A stretch of DNA of 50,591 nt from Xanthomonas arboricola pv. guizotiae (GCF_002940205.1 NZ_MDSK01000037.1:1-50591), one strand, 5' to 3'; positions 35,765-46,356 are shown, counted from the first letter of the stretch. The notes: a model not told the origin generated them from the letters alone. Program-made: numbers and translations.

Positions 35765-37504
35765 ATGAGCCAGCTCCCGTTACCGCCGCAGTCCGAGCGC
35801 CGTGCGCTGGCGATTGCCCATGCCGTGTACGACGCCTTCGAGGATTACCACGCCCGGTTTGCCGAGATCACCGCACGCGCCAAACAGCGCTTCGAAACGC
35901 GCGACTGGAGCGGCGCGCGCGATGACGCGGTGGCGCGGATCGCGCTGTACGACCAGTACATCAGCGAATGCATGCTGCGCTTGCGTGCGGTGCTGCTGGG
36001 GCAGGCGCACGATCGCGCGCTGTGGATGCGCGCACGCGTGCATTACGCCACGCTGCTGAGCGGGCTGATCGACCAGGAGTTGTACAAGACCTTCTACAAC
36101 ACCCTGACCCGGCGTTACTTCGGCACCCACGGCGTGGATGCGGAGATCGAATTCATCGCGCTGGATATCGAGCCGACCGATGCGATCACGGTGCCGGTCG
36201 CGCGGCATACCTACGCGGTCTCGCCCGGCCGGCTGACCGACATGCTGGTGCGCGTGCTCGGCGATTATTCCTTCGACGTTCCGTATGCGCATCGCACCCG
36301 TTGTGCAGCGGCGATCGCGGTGCGCCTGCTCGACGATCTCGCGCATTGGGGCGAGCACCCGGTGCGCAGCGTGGAGCTGCTGGAGACAGTGTTCTATCGC
36401 GAGCGGCGCGCCTACCTGGTCGGCCGCGTGTTCGGCGAACATCGCTTCTCGCCATGCGTCATCGCCCTGGTCAACGACGACGCCGGCCTGCGTGCCGAAG
36501 CGGTGCTGACCCGGCGCAGCGACGTCGCGCAGCTGTTCAGCAACTCGCGCAGTTACTTCCAGGCCAATCTATCCACCGTCGGCGATGCGGTGGTGTTTCT
36601 ACGCAGCCTGCTCACCCACAAGCCGGTCGACGAGCTGTACACGATGCTCGGGCGTGCCAAGCAGGGCAAGACCGAACGCTATCGCACGTTCTTCAGCCAT
36701 TTCCAGGCGCATCCGGCCGAGCAGCTGGTGCATGCCGATGGCACGCCCGGCATGGTCATGGTGGTATTTACCCTGCCCAGTTATCCGCTGGTGTTCAAAC
36801 TGATTCGCGACCGCTTTGCCTATCCCAAGACCATGAGTCGCGCGCAGGTGGAAGGCAAATACGAGCTGGTGTTCCAGCTCGATCGCATCGGCCGCCTGCT
36901 GGACGCGCAGCCGTATCGCTTCCTGCGGTTTCCCAAGTCGCGTTTCTCGCCCGCGTTGCTGGAAGAGCTGCAAACCAGCTGTGCGACGAGCCTGAGCGAA
37001 GATGGTCAGGACGTGTTGATCGCGCTGTGCTACGTGCAGCGCCGCCTGCGCCCGCTCAATCTCTACCTGCGCGAACAGCTGCCCGAAGCCGCGCATGCGG
37101 CCGCGCTGGACTACGGCCAGGCGATCAAGGACATGGCACGCAACAACATCTTTCCCGGCGACATGCTGCTGAAGAACTTCGGCATCACCCGCCATCAGCG
37201 CGCGGTGTTCTACGACTACGACGAGCTGTGCCTGATCACCGAATGCAGCTTCCGCGACTGGCCAACCCCGACCACCTATGAAGAACAGATGGCTGCCGAG
37301 CCCTGGTTCCACGTCGGCCCGCGCGATGTGTTTCCCGAGCGCTTCGCGCTGTTCATGGGCTTGCCGCCCTCGCAGCTGGAAGCGGTCAAGCACCTGCACC
37401 CGGAGCTGTTCGACCCGCAATGGTGGCGCGACCTGCAAACCCGCCTGCGCGAGGACGACTACCCCGACACCCCGCCATATGCGGACTCGCGCCGGCTGGC
37501 GTAG
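35765..37504 (+). CDS. aceK: Isocitrate dehydrogenase kinase/phosphatase
   Basis: AceK adds and removes phosphate on isocitrate dehydrogenase, steering carbon between the TCA cycle and the glyoxylate bypass. The 579-residue length equals E. coli AceK (578). The kinase-fold C-terminal half shows [18 protein letters not shown] with the ATP-binding Lys, the long [18 protein letters not shown] stretch, and the catalytic loop [14 protein letters not shown] followed by FYDYDELCL, matching D457/N462/D475 of E. coli. The ATG at 35765 gives the right N-terminus. In E. coli aceK is in the aceBAK operon; here it stands beside the monomeric IDH instead, and no glyoxylate-bypass gene is present. Confidence 0.96.
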   Translation: MSQLPLPPQSERRALAIAHAVYDAFEDYHARFAEITARAKQRFETRDWSGARDDAVARIALYDQYISECMLRLRAVLLGQAHDRALWMRARVHYATLLSGLIDQELYKTFYNTLTRRYFGTHGVDAEIEFIALDIEPTDAITVPVARHTYAVSPGRLTDMLVRVLGDYSFDVPYAHRTRCAAAIAVRLLDDLAHWGEHPVRSVELLETVFYRERRAYLVGRVFGEHRFSPCVIALVNDDAGLRAEAVLTRRSDVAQLFSNSRSYFQANLSTVGDAVVFLRSLLTHKPVDELYTMLGRAKQGKTERYRTFFSHFQAHPAEQLVHADGTPGMVMVVFTLPSYPLVFKLIRDRFAYPKTMSRAQVEGKYELVFQLDRIGRLLDAQPYRFLRFPKSRFSPALLEELQTSCATSLSEDGQDVLIALCYVQRRLRPLNLYLREQLPEAAHAAALDYGQAIKDMARNNIFPGDMLLKNFGITRHQRAVFYDYDELCLITECSFRDWPTPTTYEEQMAAEPWFHVGPRDVFPERFALFMGLPPSQLEAVKHLHPELFDPQWWRDLQTRLREDDYPDTPPYADSRRLA

Positions 37505-37576
37505 TAGCCGCCGAATGCCGATGTGCGTGCCGCGACGATAACGAGGTGTCCGTCGGACACACAACTCCGCGGCCAC

Positions 37577-37605
37577 AAAAAAGCCCCGCAGTGCGGGGCT
37601 TTTCG
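37577..37605. terminator. Bidirectional terminator between aceK and rho
   Basis: AAAAGCCCCGC (37579-37589) and GCGGGGCTTTT (37593-37603) form an 11-bp stem with an AGT loop. T-runs exist on both sides, so it can end aceK (plus) and rho (minus) transcripts. Confidence 0.92.
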
Positions 37606-37625
37606 TCTCGAGAATGCCGACCGAG

Positions 37626-39485
37626 TCAGCGCTTCATCGAACTGAAGAACTCGTCGTTGGACTTGGTGGTCTTCATCTTGTCCAGCAGGAATTCCATCGC
37701 CGCGATTTCGTCCATCGGGTGCAGCAGCTTGCGCAGGATCCAGATCTTCTGCAGCAGCTCCGGCTCGATCAGCAGATCTTCGCGACGCGTGCCGGATCGG
37801 TTGATGTCGATCGCCGGATACACGCGCTTTTCGGTGATGCGACGGTTCAGATGCACTTCGCTGTTGCCGGTGCCCTTGAACTCTTCGTAGATCACCTCGT
37901 CCATCTTGCTGCCGGTTTCCACCAGCGCCGTGGCGATGATGGTCAGCGAGCCGCCTTCTTCCACGTTACGGGCCGCACCGAAGAAGCGCTTCGGACGGTG
38001 CAGCGCGTTGGCGTCCACACCACCGGTGAGTACCTTGCCGGAGCTGGGCACCACGTTGTTGTAGGCGCGTGCCAGACGGGTGATCGAGTCGAGCAGGATC
38101 ACCACGTCCTTCTTGTGCTCGACCAGGCGCTTGGCCCGCTCGATCACCATCTCGGCGACCTGCACGTGGCGCGCGGCCGGTTCGTCGAAGGTGGAGGAGA
38201 TGACCTCGCCGCGCACGGTGCGCTGCATTTCGGTCACTTCTTCCGGGCGCTCGTCGATCAGCAGCACGATCATGTGCACTTCGGGATGATTGCTGGTGAT
38301 GGCCGTGGCCACCTGCTGCATCATCATGGTCTTGCCGGCCTTGGGCGGGGAGACGATCAGCGCGCGCTGACCTTTGCCCTGCGGCGCCATCAGGTCCAGG
38401 ATGCGGCCGGTGATGTCCTCGGTCGATCCATCGCCACGCTCCAGCCGGAAGCGGCGACGCGGGAACAGCGGGGTCAGGTTCTCGAACAGCACCTTGTTCT
38501 TGCTGGCTTCCAGCGGCTCGCCATTGATGGTGTCGACGATCGACAGCGCGAAATAGCGTTCGCCGTCCTTCGGGAAGCGGATACGGCCAGACAGGTGGTC
38601 GCCGGTCCGCAGGTTGAAGCGGCGGATCTGGCTGGGTGAGATATAGGTGTCGTCCGGGCCGGCCAGGTAGCTGGCTTCTGCGGCACGCAGGAAGCCGAAG
38701 CCGTCGGGCAGGATTTCCAGCACGCCGTCGGCGGCAACGCCTTCGCCGTGGCGGGTCAGCACCTTGAGCAGGGCGAAGATCACGTCCTGCTTGCGCGCGC
38801 GCGCCACGCCTTCCTGGATGTTGAGCTGGTCGGCGATATCCAGCAGCTTCTGCGCCGGCATCCGCTTCAGATCGCTCAGCGAATAGACCGGGAAGCCTTC
38901 CGGCACGGCCGGGTGCGGGCGCGCGACGAACGGCTCGTTGCTGCCATCCGACGACGGCATGCCGCCACCTTCGTTGCCGAAGCGGTCGCGTCCACGGTCG
39001 CGGCGGTTGCGGAAGCGGTCACGGCGGTTGCCCTGGCCTTGCTGATGCTGGCCGCCATTCTGGTCCTGACCCTGACCCTGCGCCTGCGCCTGGGGCTGAC
39101 CCTGGTTCTGGCCCCGGTGCTGCGCCTGATTCTGGTTCTGCTGCTGCTGCGCCTGATTGAAGCGCTGCTGCTGGGTCTGGCCACCCTCGCGGGAGTCGCC
39201 CTGGGTGTCGCCGCCCGGGTTGCCCTGGTTGGCGCCGGGGGCGTTACCGGCATAGGACGCGCCATCGCCGGACGTCTGCGCCGGTGCCGAATCGGCAGCG
39301 TGCGACGGTGCATGCGGGGCACGTGGAGCATCGGGTGCGGGGCTGGCGGGCAAGGGCAGGTTGGGCTGCTGCGCGCCACCGTCGTCGGTGGCAGCGGCGG
39401 TCTTGCTCACGCGCGGCTTGCGCACGCGCTTCTCGACAGGAGCGTCGACGCTGCTCCCGGTATCGGAGGAAGGATGATCGGACAA
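37626..39485 (-). CDS. rho: Transcription termination factor Rho with long low-complexity N-terminal extension
   Basis: Rho is the hexameric RNA-dependent ATPase that releases transcripts at rut sites. This version has 619 residues against 419 in E. coli. The conserved part starts at about residue 200: Rho_N helices ([19 protein letters not shown]), RNP1-like DGFGFLR (261-267), Walker A SPPKAGKT (379-386), Walker [11 protein letters not shown] and the C-terminal domain ending FFSSMKR. Residues 1-195 are predicted to be disordered: a charged N-terminus, a Pro/Ala stretch, a Gln/Asn/Gly-rich block (about 86-152) and an Arg/Asp-rich block (about 153-172). The start is a TTG at 39485 with AGGAA about 9 bases upstream; the first in-frame ATG is codon 176, with a GAAGG site before it. 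trxA lies upstream on the same strand. Confidence 0.95.
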   Translation of the reverse strand: MSDHPSSDTGSSVDAPVEKRVRKPRVSKTAAATDDGGAQQPNLPLPASPAPDAPRAPHAPSHAADSAPAQTSGDGASYAGNAPGANQGNPGGDTQGDSREGGQTQQQRFNQAQQQQNQNQAQHRGQNQGQPQAQAQGQGQDQNGGQHQQGQGNRRDRFRNRRDRGRDRFGNEGGGMPSSDGSNEPFVARPHPAVPEGFPVYSLSDLKRMPAQKLLDIADQLNIQEGVARARKQDVIFALLKVLTRHGEGVAADGVLEILPDGFGFLRAAEASYLAGPDDTYISPSQIRRFNLRTGDHLSGRIRFPKDGERYFALSIVDTINGEPLEASKNKVLFENLTPLFPRRRFRLERGDGSTEDITGRILDLMAPQGKGQRALIVSPPKAGKTMMMQQVATAITSNHPEVHMIVLLIDERPEEVTEMQRTVRGEVISSTFDEPAARHVQVAEMVIERAKRLVEHKKDVVILLDSITRLARAYNNVVPSSGKVLTGGVDANALHRPKRFFGAARNVEEGGSLTIIATALVETGSKMDEVIYEEFKGTGNSEVHLNRRITEKRVYPAIDINRSGTRREDLLIEPELLQKIWILRKLLHPMDEIAAMEFLLDKMKTTKSNDEFFSSMKR

Positions 39486-39703
39486 GTGCGTGATTCCTCG
39501 CTAAGAGTGCGAGCGCCCGGCGGGGGGGCGAACTTTAGGTGATGGGAGTCTAGAAGAGGTTTCTAGAGGGGTACGTCGGCGCACGAACGTGCTCCGGATC
39601 GGCTGACACTATCACCGCTGCGCGCAACCGCGCAAGCGCCTGCCGCAGCAGGATTTAACTGCTGGCGCGTCACAGGGGCGCCCATCGCTGGACGCCCACC
39701 CGC
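39486..39703 (-). promoter_or_regulatory. rho leader region with C-run and hairpin
   Basis: The 218 bases between trxA and rho hold two features of the rho mRNA leader. A hairpin TCTAGAA/TTCTAGA lies at 39549-39567. A run of seven C in the transcript (complement of 39522-39528) lies about 40 bases before the start codon, in unpaired-looking sequence. Rho genes are usually autoregulated through leader rut-like, C-rich sites, so this is a plausible control region. A promoter of its own was not identified. Confidence 0.4.
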
Positions 39704-40045
39704 TCAGGCGGCCGCGCCGCCCAGGGTCTTGTCGATCATCTGGGTCAGCTGGCCCTTGCCAACCGCACCGATCTGGGTGGCCTGCACCTGGCCGTCCTTG
39801 AACAGCAACAGCATCGGGATCGAGCGCACGTGGTACTTGATGGCCAGTGCGCGGTTCTGGTCCACATTGACCTTGGCAACCTTCAGTTTGCCCTGATATG
39901 TATCGGCCAGATCGTCCAGCACCGGGGCGATCATCTTGCAGGGTCCGCACCACTCGGCCCAGAAATCCACCAGCACCGGTTCGCCGGATTGCAGTACAGC
40001 TGTCTCGAAGTCGGCATCGCCGACGTGTTGAACCTTGTCGCTCAC
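39704..40045 (-). CDS. trxA: Thioredoxin 1
   Basis: The 113-residue protein is a classic thioredoxin, the general cytoplasmic disulfide reductant. The active site WCGPC gives Cys33 and Cys36; the cis-Pro is in RSIPMLLLF, and buried Asp27 lies in VDFWAEW. The start is a GTG at 40045 because CCAGGAG sits 8 bases upstream; the ATG at 40066 would place that ribosome-binding site inside the gene. trxA lies upstream of rho on the same strand, as in enteric bacteria, and divergent from rhlB, a conserved gammaproteobacterial arrangement. Confidence 0.96.
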   Translation of the reverse strand: MSDKVQHVGDADFETAVLQSGEPVLVDFWAEWCGPCKMIAPVLDDLADTYQGKLKVAKVNVDQNRALAIKYHVRSIPMLLLFKDGQVQATQIGAVGKGQLTQMIDKTLGGAAA

Positions 40046-40243
40046 GTTGGGTCTCCTGGAAACCAAAACGGCCCGCCCGAACGGGCAGGCCGCTACATTG
40101 CGTTAAACTGGGGTATTGCGCGACTGAATCAAGTGTCAGTCCTGAAGCCGCGCTGTCCGCCACAACAGCCGCAGTTTGCGACGCTGTCGGCATCGATGCA
40201 AGCCGCGCCCGGGCTGCCCAGGGCGCCCCACGAAGACGGAATA
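40046..40243. promoter_or_regulatory. Divergent promoter region of trxA and rhlB
   Basis: The 198-base gap must drive trxA (minus) and rhlB (plus). On the minus strand TTGATT near 40130 and TTTAAC near 40108 could form a weak promoter toward trxA. On the plus strand TTGCGT near 40098 is a possible -35 toward rhlB, but its -10 is unclear. A CCCGCCCGAACGGGC hairpin lies at about 40072-40086. Confidence 0.35.
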
Positions 40244-41962
40244 ATGAGCGACAAACCGCTGACCGATTTGACTTTTTCCACGTTCGACCTGCATCCGGCG
40301 CTGATCGCCGGGCTGGAGAGCGCCGGGTTTACCCGCTGTACCCCGATCCAGGCGCTGACCCTGCCGGTCGCGCTGCCGGGCGGCGACGTCGCCGGCCAGG
40401 CCCAGACCGGCACCGGCAAGACCCTGGCGTTCCTGGTGGCGGTGATGAACCGCCTGCTGATCCGCCCGGCGCTGGCCGACCGCAAGCCGGAGGACCCGCG
40501 CGCGCTGATCCTGGCGCCGACCCGCGAACTGGCGATCCAGATCCACAAGGACGCGGTCAAGTTCGGCGCCGACCTGGGCCTGCGCTTTGCGCTGGTCTAC
40601 GGCGGGGTGGACTACGACAAGCAGCGCGAGCTGCTGCAGCAGGGGGTGGACGTGATCATCGCCACCCCGGGCCGGCTGATCGACTACGTCAAGCAGCACA
40701 AGGTGGTGTCGCTGCACGCCTGCGAGATCTGCGTACTGGACGAAGCCGACCGCATGTTCGACCTGGGCTTCATCAAGGACATCCGCTTCCTGCTGCGGCG
40801 CATGCCCGAGCGCGGCACCCGCCAGACCCTGCTGTTCTCGGCCACGCTCAGCCATCGCGTGCTCGAGCTCGCCTACGAGCACATGAACGAGCCGGAAAAG
40901 CTGGTCGTCGAAACGGAAAGCATCACCGCCGCACGGGTGCGCCAGCGCATCTATTTCCCCTCCGACGAAGAGAAGCAGACGCTGCTGCTGGGCCTGCTGT
41001 CGCGCAGTGAAGGCGCGCGCACCATGGTGTTCGTCAACACCAAGGCGTTCGTCGAGCGCGTGGCGCGCACCCTGGAGCGGCATGGCTACCGGGTCGGCGT
41101 GCTGTCGGGCGACGTGCCGCAGAAGAAGCGCGAGTCGCTGCTCAACCGCTTCCAGAAGGGTCAGCTCGAAATCCTGGTCGCCACCGACGTGGCCGCGCGC
41201 GGCCTGCACATCGACGGCGTCAAGTACGTCTACAACTACGACCTGCCGTTCGATGCGGAAGACTACGTGCACCGTATCGGCCGTACCGCGCGGCTGGGCG
41301 AAGAGGGCGATGCGATCAGCTTCGCCTGCGAGCGCTACGCAATGAGCCTGCCGGATATCGAGGCCTATATCGAGCAGAAGATCCCGGTCGAGCCGGTGAC
41401 CTCCGAGTTGCTGACGCCGCTGCCGCGTGCAGCGCGCGTGCCGGTGGAAGGCGAAGAGGCCGACGCCGATGCTGGCGACAGCGTGGGCACCATCTTCCGC
41501 GAGGCGCGCGAGCAGCGTGCTGCCGAAGAACAGCGCCGCGGTGGCGGGCGCAGTGGCCCCGGCGGCGGTTCGCGCAGCGGCAGTGGCGGCGGTCGTCGCG
41601 ACGGCGGCAGTGCCGATGGCAAGCCGCGTCCGCGTCGCAAGCCGCGTGTGGAGGGCGAAGCCCCGGCAGCGGCAGCGCCGACCGAAACGCCGGTGGTTGC
41701 GGCGGCGGCGGTCGAGGCACCTTCCACCATCGTGGCCGATGCCGAGCGCGCACCGCGCAAGCGGCGTCGGCGTCGCAACGGCCGCCCGGTCGACGGTACC
41801 GAGCCGGCAGTGGCCTCCACACCGGTCGCCGCACCGGCCGCGCCGCGCAAGCCCACCCAGGTGGTCGCCAAGCCGGTGCGCAGCGCCGCCAAGCCGTCCG
41901 GCGGCCCGTCGCTGCTGAGCCGCATCGGTCGTCGCCTGCGCTCGCTGGTGTCCGGCAACTGA
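40244..41962 (+). CDS. rhlB: ATP-dependent RNA helicase RhlB with long disordered C-terminal tail
   Basis: RhlB is a DEAD-box helicase that unwinds RNA for the degradosome (RNase E, PNPase) in the cytoplasm. The 572-residue protein has Q motif GFTRCTPIQ, motif I AQTGTGKT, Ia [34 protein letters not shown] and [12 protein letters not shown] within the first 385 residues. E. coli RhlB has 421 residues; the extra C-terminal part (about 395-572) is disordered, with a Gly/Arg/Ser block (about 425-455), Ala/Pro-rich spacers, an [10 protein letters not shown] patch and a short amphipathic ending ([17 protein letters not shown]). The ATG at 40244 has ACGGA upstream. It faces trxA-rho, as in enterics. 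Confidence 0.94.
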   Translation: MSDKPLTDLTFSTFDLHPALIAGLESAGFTRCTPIQALTLPVALPGGDVAGQAQTGTGKTLAFLVAVMNRLLIRPALADRKPEDPRALILAPTRELAIQIHKDAVKFGADLGLRFALVYGGVDYDKQRELLQQGVDVIIATPGRLIDYVKQHKVVSLHACEICVLDEADRMFDLGFIKDIRFLLRRMPERGTRQTLLFSATLSHRVLELAYEHMNEPEKLVVETESITAARVRQRIYFPSDEEKQTLLLGLLSRSEGARTMVFVNTKAFVERVARTLERHGYRVGVLSGDVPQKKRESLLNRFQKGQLEILVATDVAARGLHIDGVKYVYNYDLPFDAEDYVHRIGRTARLGEEGDAISFACERYAMSLPDIEAYIEQKIPVEPVTSELLTPLPRAARVPVEGEEADADAGDSVGTIFREAREQRAAEEQRRGGGRSGPGGGSRSGSGGGRRDGGSADGKPRPRRKPRVEGEAPAAAAPTETPVVAAAAVEAPSTIVADAERAPRKRRRRRNGRPVDGTEPAVASTPVAAPAAPRKPTQVVAKPVRSAAKPSGGPSLLSRIGRRLRSLVSGN

Positions 41963-42037
41963 TCGCACGCGGCCTGCGTCGCATTGCCGGGCTCCGGCGA
42001 TGCGACGCAAGCGCTGGCGCTCCGGCATAATCGCTGG

Positions 42038-42724
42038 ATGACCGTTCTGCGTTTCGACAACGTCAGCAAGCACTACGCCGGTGGCCACCAGGCGCTGACC
42101 GATGTCAGCTTCGAAGTGGCCGATGGCGAGATGCTGTTCGTGACCGGCCACTCCGGCGCCGGCAAAAGTACCTTGCTCAAATTGATCCACCTCAGCGAGC
42201 GGCCAAGCCAGGGCGCGGTGCTGCTGGGCGAACGCAACCTGCTCAAGGTGCGTGGCCGGCAGATTCCGCTGCATCGGCGCCAGGTGGGTGCGGTCTACCA
42301 GGACCATCGCCTGCTCAACGACCGCAGCATCGCCGAGAACGTGGCGTTGCCGCTGATCCTGCGCGGCACCCGGCGTGCCGAGATCGGCAAGCGGGTGCGC
42401 TCGGCATTGGAGCGGATCGGGCTGGCCCATCGCGAGCGGGCCTTGCCATCGCAGTTGTCGGCCGGCGAGCAGCAGCGCGTGGGCATCGCCCGCGCCATCG
42501 TCGGCGAACCGCGCCTGCTGGTGGCCGATGAGCCTACCGGCAATCTGGACCCGGCGCTGGCCGCGGAAATCATGCAGTTGTTCGCCGAGCTGCCCGCGCG
42601 CGGCACCAGCGTGCTGGTGGTCAGCCACGACCTGGCCCTGCTCAAGCAGATGCGCAAGCGCGTGCTGATCCTGGATCACGGCCGCCTGGTCGACGACATC
42701 TCGCCGCAGGACCTGGCCGAATGA
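42038..42724 (+). CDS. ftsE: Cell division ATP-binding protein FtsE
   Basis: FtsE is the ABC-type ATPase that pairs with FtsX at the division ring and activates peptidoglycan hydrolases across the inner membrane. The 228-residue protein carries Walker A GHSGAGKST (about 37-45), the Q-loop VYQDHRLL, signature LSAGEQQR, Walker B LLVADEPTG and the switch His in VVSHD. The ATG at 42038 gives the normal family length. Its stop codon overlaps the ATG of ftsX (ATGA), so the two proteins are translationally coupled. Confidence 0.96.
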   Translation: MTVLRFDNVSKHYAGGHQALTDVSFEVADGEMLFVTGHSGAGKSTLLKLIHLSERPSQGAVLLGERNLLKVRGRQIPLHRRQVGAVYQDHRLLNDRSIAENVALPLILRGTRRAEIGKRVRSALERIGLAHRERALPSQLSAGEQQRVGIARAIVGEPRLLVADEPTGNLDPALAAEIMQLFAELPARGTSVLVVSHDLALLKQMRKRVLILDHGRLVDDISPQDLAE

Positions 42725-43671
42725 GCAAGCTTGCCAATACCGAAGCCGTCGCGCCGTCGCGGTTCGGCGTGTGGATCGACCACCATCTGCACAGCATCGC
42801 CTTCAGCCTGGGCCGTGCCATGCGCAAGCCCTGGGCCACCTTGCTGACCATCGTGGTGATGGCGCTGGCACTGGCCTTGCCGCTGGGGCTGTCGATCGCG
42901 CTGGACAACGTCAAGCTGCTGGCCGGCAGCGTGCAGCAGTCGCGCGAAATCAATCTGTTTTTGAAGGTCGACGTGGCCGCCGATGCGGCGCAGGCGCTGG
43001 CCGGCGAGCTGCGTGCGCGCCCGGACGTTGCCAAGGTCGCCTTGCGCACGCCCGCGCAGGGCTTGGCCGAGTTGCGCGAGAGCGCCAAGCTCGATGAAGC
43101 CGCCGATGCACTGGGCGACAACCCGCTGCCCACCTTGCTGATCGTCACTCCCGCCGATGCGGCCGACGATGTGCAACTGGCCAGCGCGCTGCAGGCGCTG
43201 CCGCAGAGCGATCAGGTGCAGCACGATGCGCTGTGGCGCAAGCGCCTGGATGGCTGGCTGCGCTTCGGCGAGCGGCTGGTGCAGGTACTGTCGGCACTGC
43301 TCGGCATCGGTGCGGTCCTGGTGGTTGGCAACACCGTGCGGCTGGACATCCAGTCGCGGCGCGAAGAAATCGGCGTGCTGCAGCTGCTCGGCGCCAGCGA
43401 TGGCTTCATCCGTCGCCCGTTCCTGTATCTGGGTGCGTGGTACGGGCTTGGCGCCGGCGCCGTTGCGCTCGCTTTGATCGCCGCCTCGGGCCTGGCATTG
43501 CGCGCGCCGTTGGCAACCCTGGCCGATAGCTATGGCAGTTCCTTTACCCTGCACGGGCTGGATCTGTTGCATTCTGCGATGGTGCTGGTCGGCACCCTGG
43601 TGCTGGGTTGGCTGGGCGCCTGGCTGGTGACCGGCCATTTCCTTCGCCAGACCCGTCCCACCGAGACCTGA
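42721..43671 (+). CDS. ftsX: Cell division protein FtsX
   Basis: The 316-residue inner-membrane protein has the FtsX layout: cytoplasmic N-terminus, first membrane helix (about 35-58), a periplasmic domain of about 130 residues that contacts hydrolase activators such as EnvC, and three C-terminal helices (about 188-210, 240-262, 278-305). The conserved RREEIGVLQLLGASDGFIRRPFLYLG segment between helices 2 and 3 is the coupling region to FtsE. It starts inside the ftsE stop codon (ATGA). A receiver-domain gene follows after only 8 bases, so it is in the same operon. Confidence 0.96.
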   Translation: MSKLANTEAVAPSRFGVWIDHHLHSIAFSLGRAMRKPWATLLTIVVMALALALPLGLSIALDNVKLLAGSVQQSREINLFLKVDVAADAAQALAGELRARPDVAKVALRTPAQGLAELRESAKLDEAADALGDNPLPTLLIVTPADAADDVQLASALQALPQSDQVQHDALWRKRLDGWLRFGERLVQVLSALLGIGAVLVVGNTVRLDIQSRREEIGVLQLLGASDGFIRRPFLYLGAWYGLGAGAVALALIAASGLALRAPLATLADSYGSSFTLHGLDLLHSAMVLVGTLVLGWLGAWLVTGHFLRQTRPTET

Positions 43672-43679
43672 GGCCTGCC

Positions 43680-44522
43680 ATGCATCCACCAGATCTCAAA
43701 CACCTGATCAGCGACGCGCCGCGCGTGATGGTGGTCGATGGCTCCAAGCTGGTGCGCAAGCTGATTGCCGACGTGCTCAAGCGCGACCTGCCCAACGTGC
43801 AGGTGATCGGCTGCTCCAGCATTGCCGAAGCGCGTCAGGCACTGGAAGCCGGCGCGGTGGATCTGGTGACCACCTCGCTGTCGCTGCCCGATGGCGACGG
43901 CCTGACCCTGGCACGCAGCGTGCGCGAAACCGCCGGGCAGGCGTATGTGCCGGTGATCGTGGTCTCCGGCGATGCGCAGCAGCATCTGGTGGAGCGCCGC
44001 TTCACCGAATACGTCACCGACTATTTCGACAAGGCGCTGGGCCATGAAGCCCTGGCCACCTTCATCCGCGGCTACGTACAGCCCGAACCGGTGGTCGGCG
44101 CGACCGTGCTCTATATCGAAGACAGCCGCGTGGTGGCCGAGGCGACCAAGCGCATGCTCGAGCGCCAGAGCCTGAAGGTGGTGCACGTGCTCACCGCCGA
44201 AGATGCGTTTGCGCTGCTCACTGCCGAATCGCTGGGCCGCACCGAGCGCCGCATCGACGTGGTGCTGACCGACGTGACCCTGAAAGGCGAACTCAACGGC
44301 CGCGACGTGGTCGAGCGTATCCGCATCGATTTTGCCTACGGCAAGCGCCGCCTGCCGGTGCTGGTGATGACTGGCGATACCAACCCGCGCAATCAATCCG
44401 AATTGTTGCGCGCCGGCGCCAACGATCTGGTGCAAAAACCGATCGAAGAGCGCCTGCTGGTGACCAAGGTGTTGTTCCAGCTGCGCCTGGCACGCCTGGA
44501 GGATCAGGCTGTCACGCTATGA
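43680..44522 (+). CDS. Tandem-receiver response regulator with degenerate first receiver
   Basis: The 280-residue protein is two CheY-like receiver domains in series with no output domain. The second (about 140-270) is complete: acidic pair E147/D148 (VLYIEDSR), phosphoacceptor D198 (VVLTDVTL), Thr in VMTGDT and Lys in LVQKPIEE. The first (about 14-130) keeps D20, SGD and K118 but has Ser66 where the phosphoacceptor Asp should be ([12 protein letters not shown]), and Gly instead of the second acidic residue, so it is likely a pseudo-receiver. The ATG at 43680 is 8 bases after the ftsX stop codon; its own stop overlaps the ung start (ATGA). Such proteins act by protein contact or phosphotransfer. 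Partner kinase is unknown. Confidence 0.9.
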   Translation: MHPPDLKHLISDAPRVMVVDGSKLVRKLIADVLKRDLPNVQVIGCSSIAEARQALEAGAVDLVTTSLSLPDGDGLTLARSVRETAGQAYVPVIVVSGDAQQHLVERRFTEYVTDYFDKALGHEALATFIRGYVQPEPVVGATVLYIEDSRVVAEATKRMLERQSLKVVHVLTAEDAFALLTAESLGRTERRIDVVLTDVTLKGELNGRDVVERIRIDFAYGKRRLPVLVMTGDTNPRNQSELLRAGANDLVQKPIEERLLVTKVLFQLRLARLEDQAVTL

Positions 44523-45244
44523 CTGAAGTGGAAGCACGTATCCAACTGGAACCGTCGTGGAAGGCAAGGGTGGGCGACTGGTTGCTGCGCCCGGAGATGC
44601 AGGAGCTGTCGGCATTCCTGCGTCAACGCAAGGCGGCAGGTGCGCGGGTGTTTCCGCCTGGGCCGCAGATCTTCGCCGCCTTCGACGCCACCCCGTTCGA
44701 GCAGGTGAAGGTGGTGATCCTGGGCCAGGATCCGTATCACGGCGAAGGCCAGGCGCATGGTCTGTGTTTCTCGGTGCTGCCGGGCGTGCCGGTGCCGCCG
44801 TCGCTGCTCAACATCTACAAAGAGATCCAGGACGACCTGGGCATCGCGCGGCCGGATCATGGCTACCTGATGCCGTGGGCGCGCCAGGGCGTATTACTGC
44901 TCAATGCCGTGCTGACGGTGGAGCAGGGCCGTGCCGGCGCCCACCAGAACAAGGGCTGGGAAGGCTTCACCGATCATGTGGTGGAAACCCTCAACCGCGA
45001 GCGCGAAGGCCTGGTGTTCCTGCTCTGGGGCAGCTACGCGCAGTCCAAGGGCAAGGTCATCGACCAGGCGCGCCATCGCGTGTTCAAGGCCCCGCATCCC
45101 TCGCCGTTGTCGGCGCATCGCGGCTTTCTGGGCTGCCAGCACTTCTCCAAGACCAACGAGCACCTGCAGCGCCGCGGGATCAGCCCGATCGACTGGTCGC
45201 TGCCACCGCGCAGCGCGCTGGGCACCAGCTCGGCCGGCGGCTGA
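44519..45244 (+). CDS. ung: Uracil-DNA glycosylase
   Basis: Ung removes uracil from DNA, the first step of base-excision repair. The 241-residue protein shows the family-1 motifs: water-activating [18 protein letters not shown] (Asp71) and the DNA-intercalating [11 protein letters not shown] near residue 197; [17 protein letters not shown] is the uracil pocket segment. The ATG at 44519 overlaps the upstream TGA (ATGA), so ung is translationally coupled to the tandem-receiver gene. The C-terminal 15 residues ([11 protein letters not shown]) are a short non-conserved tail. Confidence 0.96.
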   Translation: MTEVEARIQLEPSWKARVGDWLLRPEMQELSAFLRQRKAAGARVFPPGPQIFAAFDATPFEQVKVVILGQDPYHGEGQAHGLCFSVLPGVPVPPSLLNIYKEIQDDLGIARPDHGYLMPWARQGVLLLNAVLTVEQGRAGAHQNKGWEGFTDHVVETLNREREGLVFLLWGSYAQSKGKVIDQARHRVFKAPHPSPLSAHRGFLGCQHFSKTNEHLQRRGISPIDWSLPPRSALGTSSAGG

Positions 45245-45317
45245 ACGGCGGTGCCGGCAGCCGGATTCGCAGCTGGTTTGTCACGGTTTGCGCAGGCCGG
45301 CAGTGGTAGCGTAACGG

Positions 45318-45345
45318 TTGATTTTGGGGTGCCGGGCTGTAGAAC
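45318..45345 (+). promoter_or_regulatory. Predicted sigma70 promoter of rpoH
   Basis: TTGATT (45318-45323) and TAGAAC (45340-45345) are separated by 16 bases, about 100 bases before the rpoH start. The AT-richer leader that follows could fold as a temperature-sensitive structure, as in enteric rpoH, but I cannot show that. Confidence 0.45.
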
Positions 45346-45451
45346 ACCGGCAATGTCAGAAGCCCGAACGTTCTATTAATGGGATGCTGGGAACTCTTTC
45401 TGTACCCGGCAGTCCAATAGTTCGACTGCTAAGACTGCTAAGATGGTGCCT

Positions 45452-46327
<876 letters not shown>

Positions 46328-46356
46328 TCCTTCGATCATGCCCCAGGTGTTGCACG

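Noticed and set aside
38748..39542. Hydrophobic 264-residue plus-strand frame opposite the Rho extension (Leu/Val-rich stretches)
   Set aside because: The hydrophobic run is the antisense of CAG/CAA-rich Gln codons; it has no independent support.
40046..40066. ATG at 40066 as the trxA start
   Set aside because: The only good ribosome-binding site (CCAGGAG) would lie inside the gene; GTG at 40045 has correct spacing and the family N-terminus.
40136..42679. 847-residue open frame on the minus strand spanning rhlB and ftsE
   Set aside because: It crosses two clearly recognised plus-strand genes and has no ribosome-binding site or family motif.
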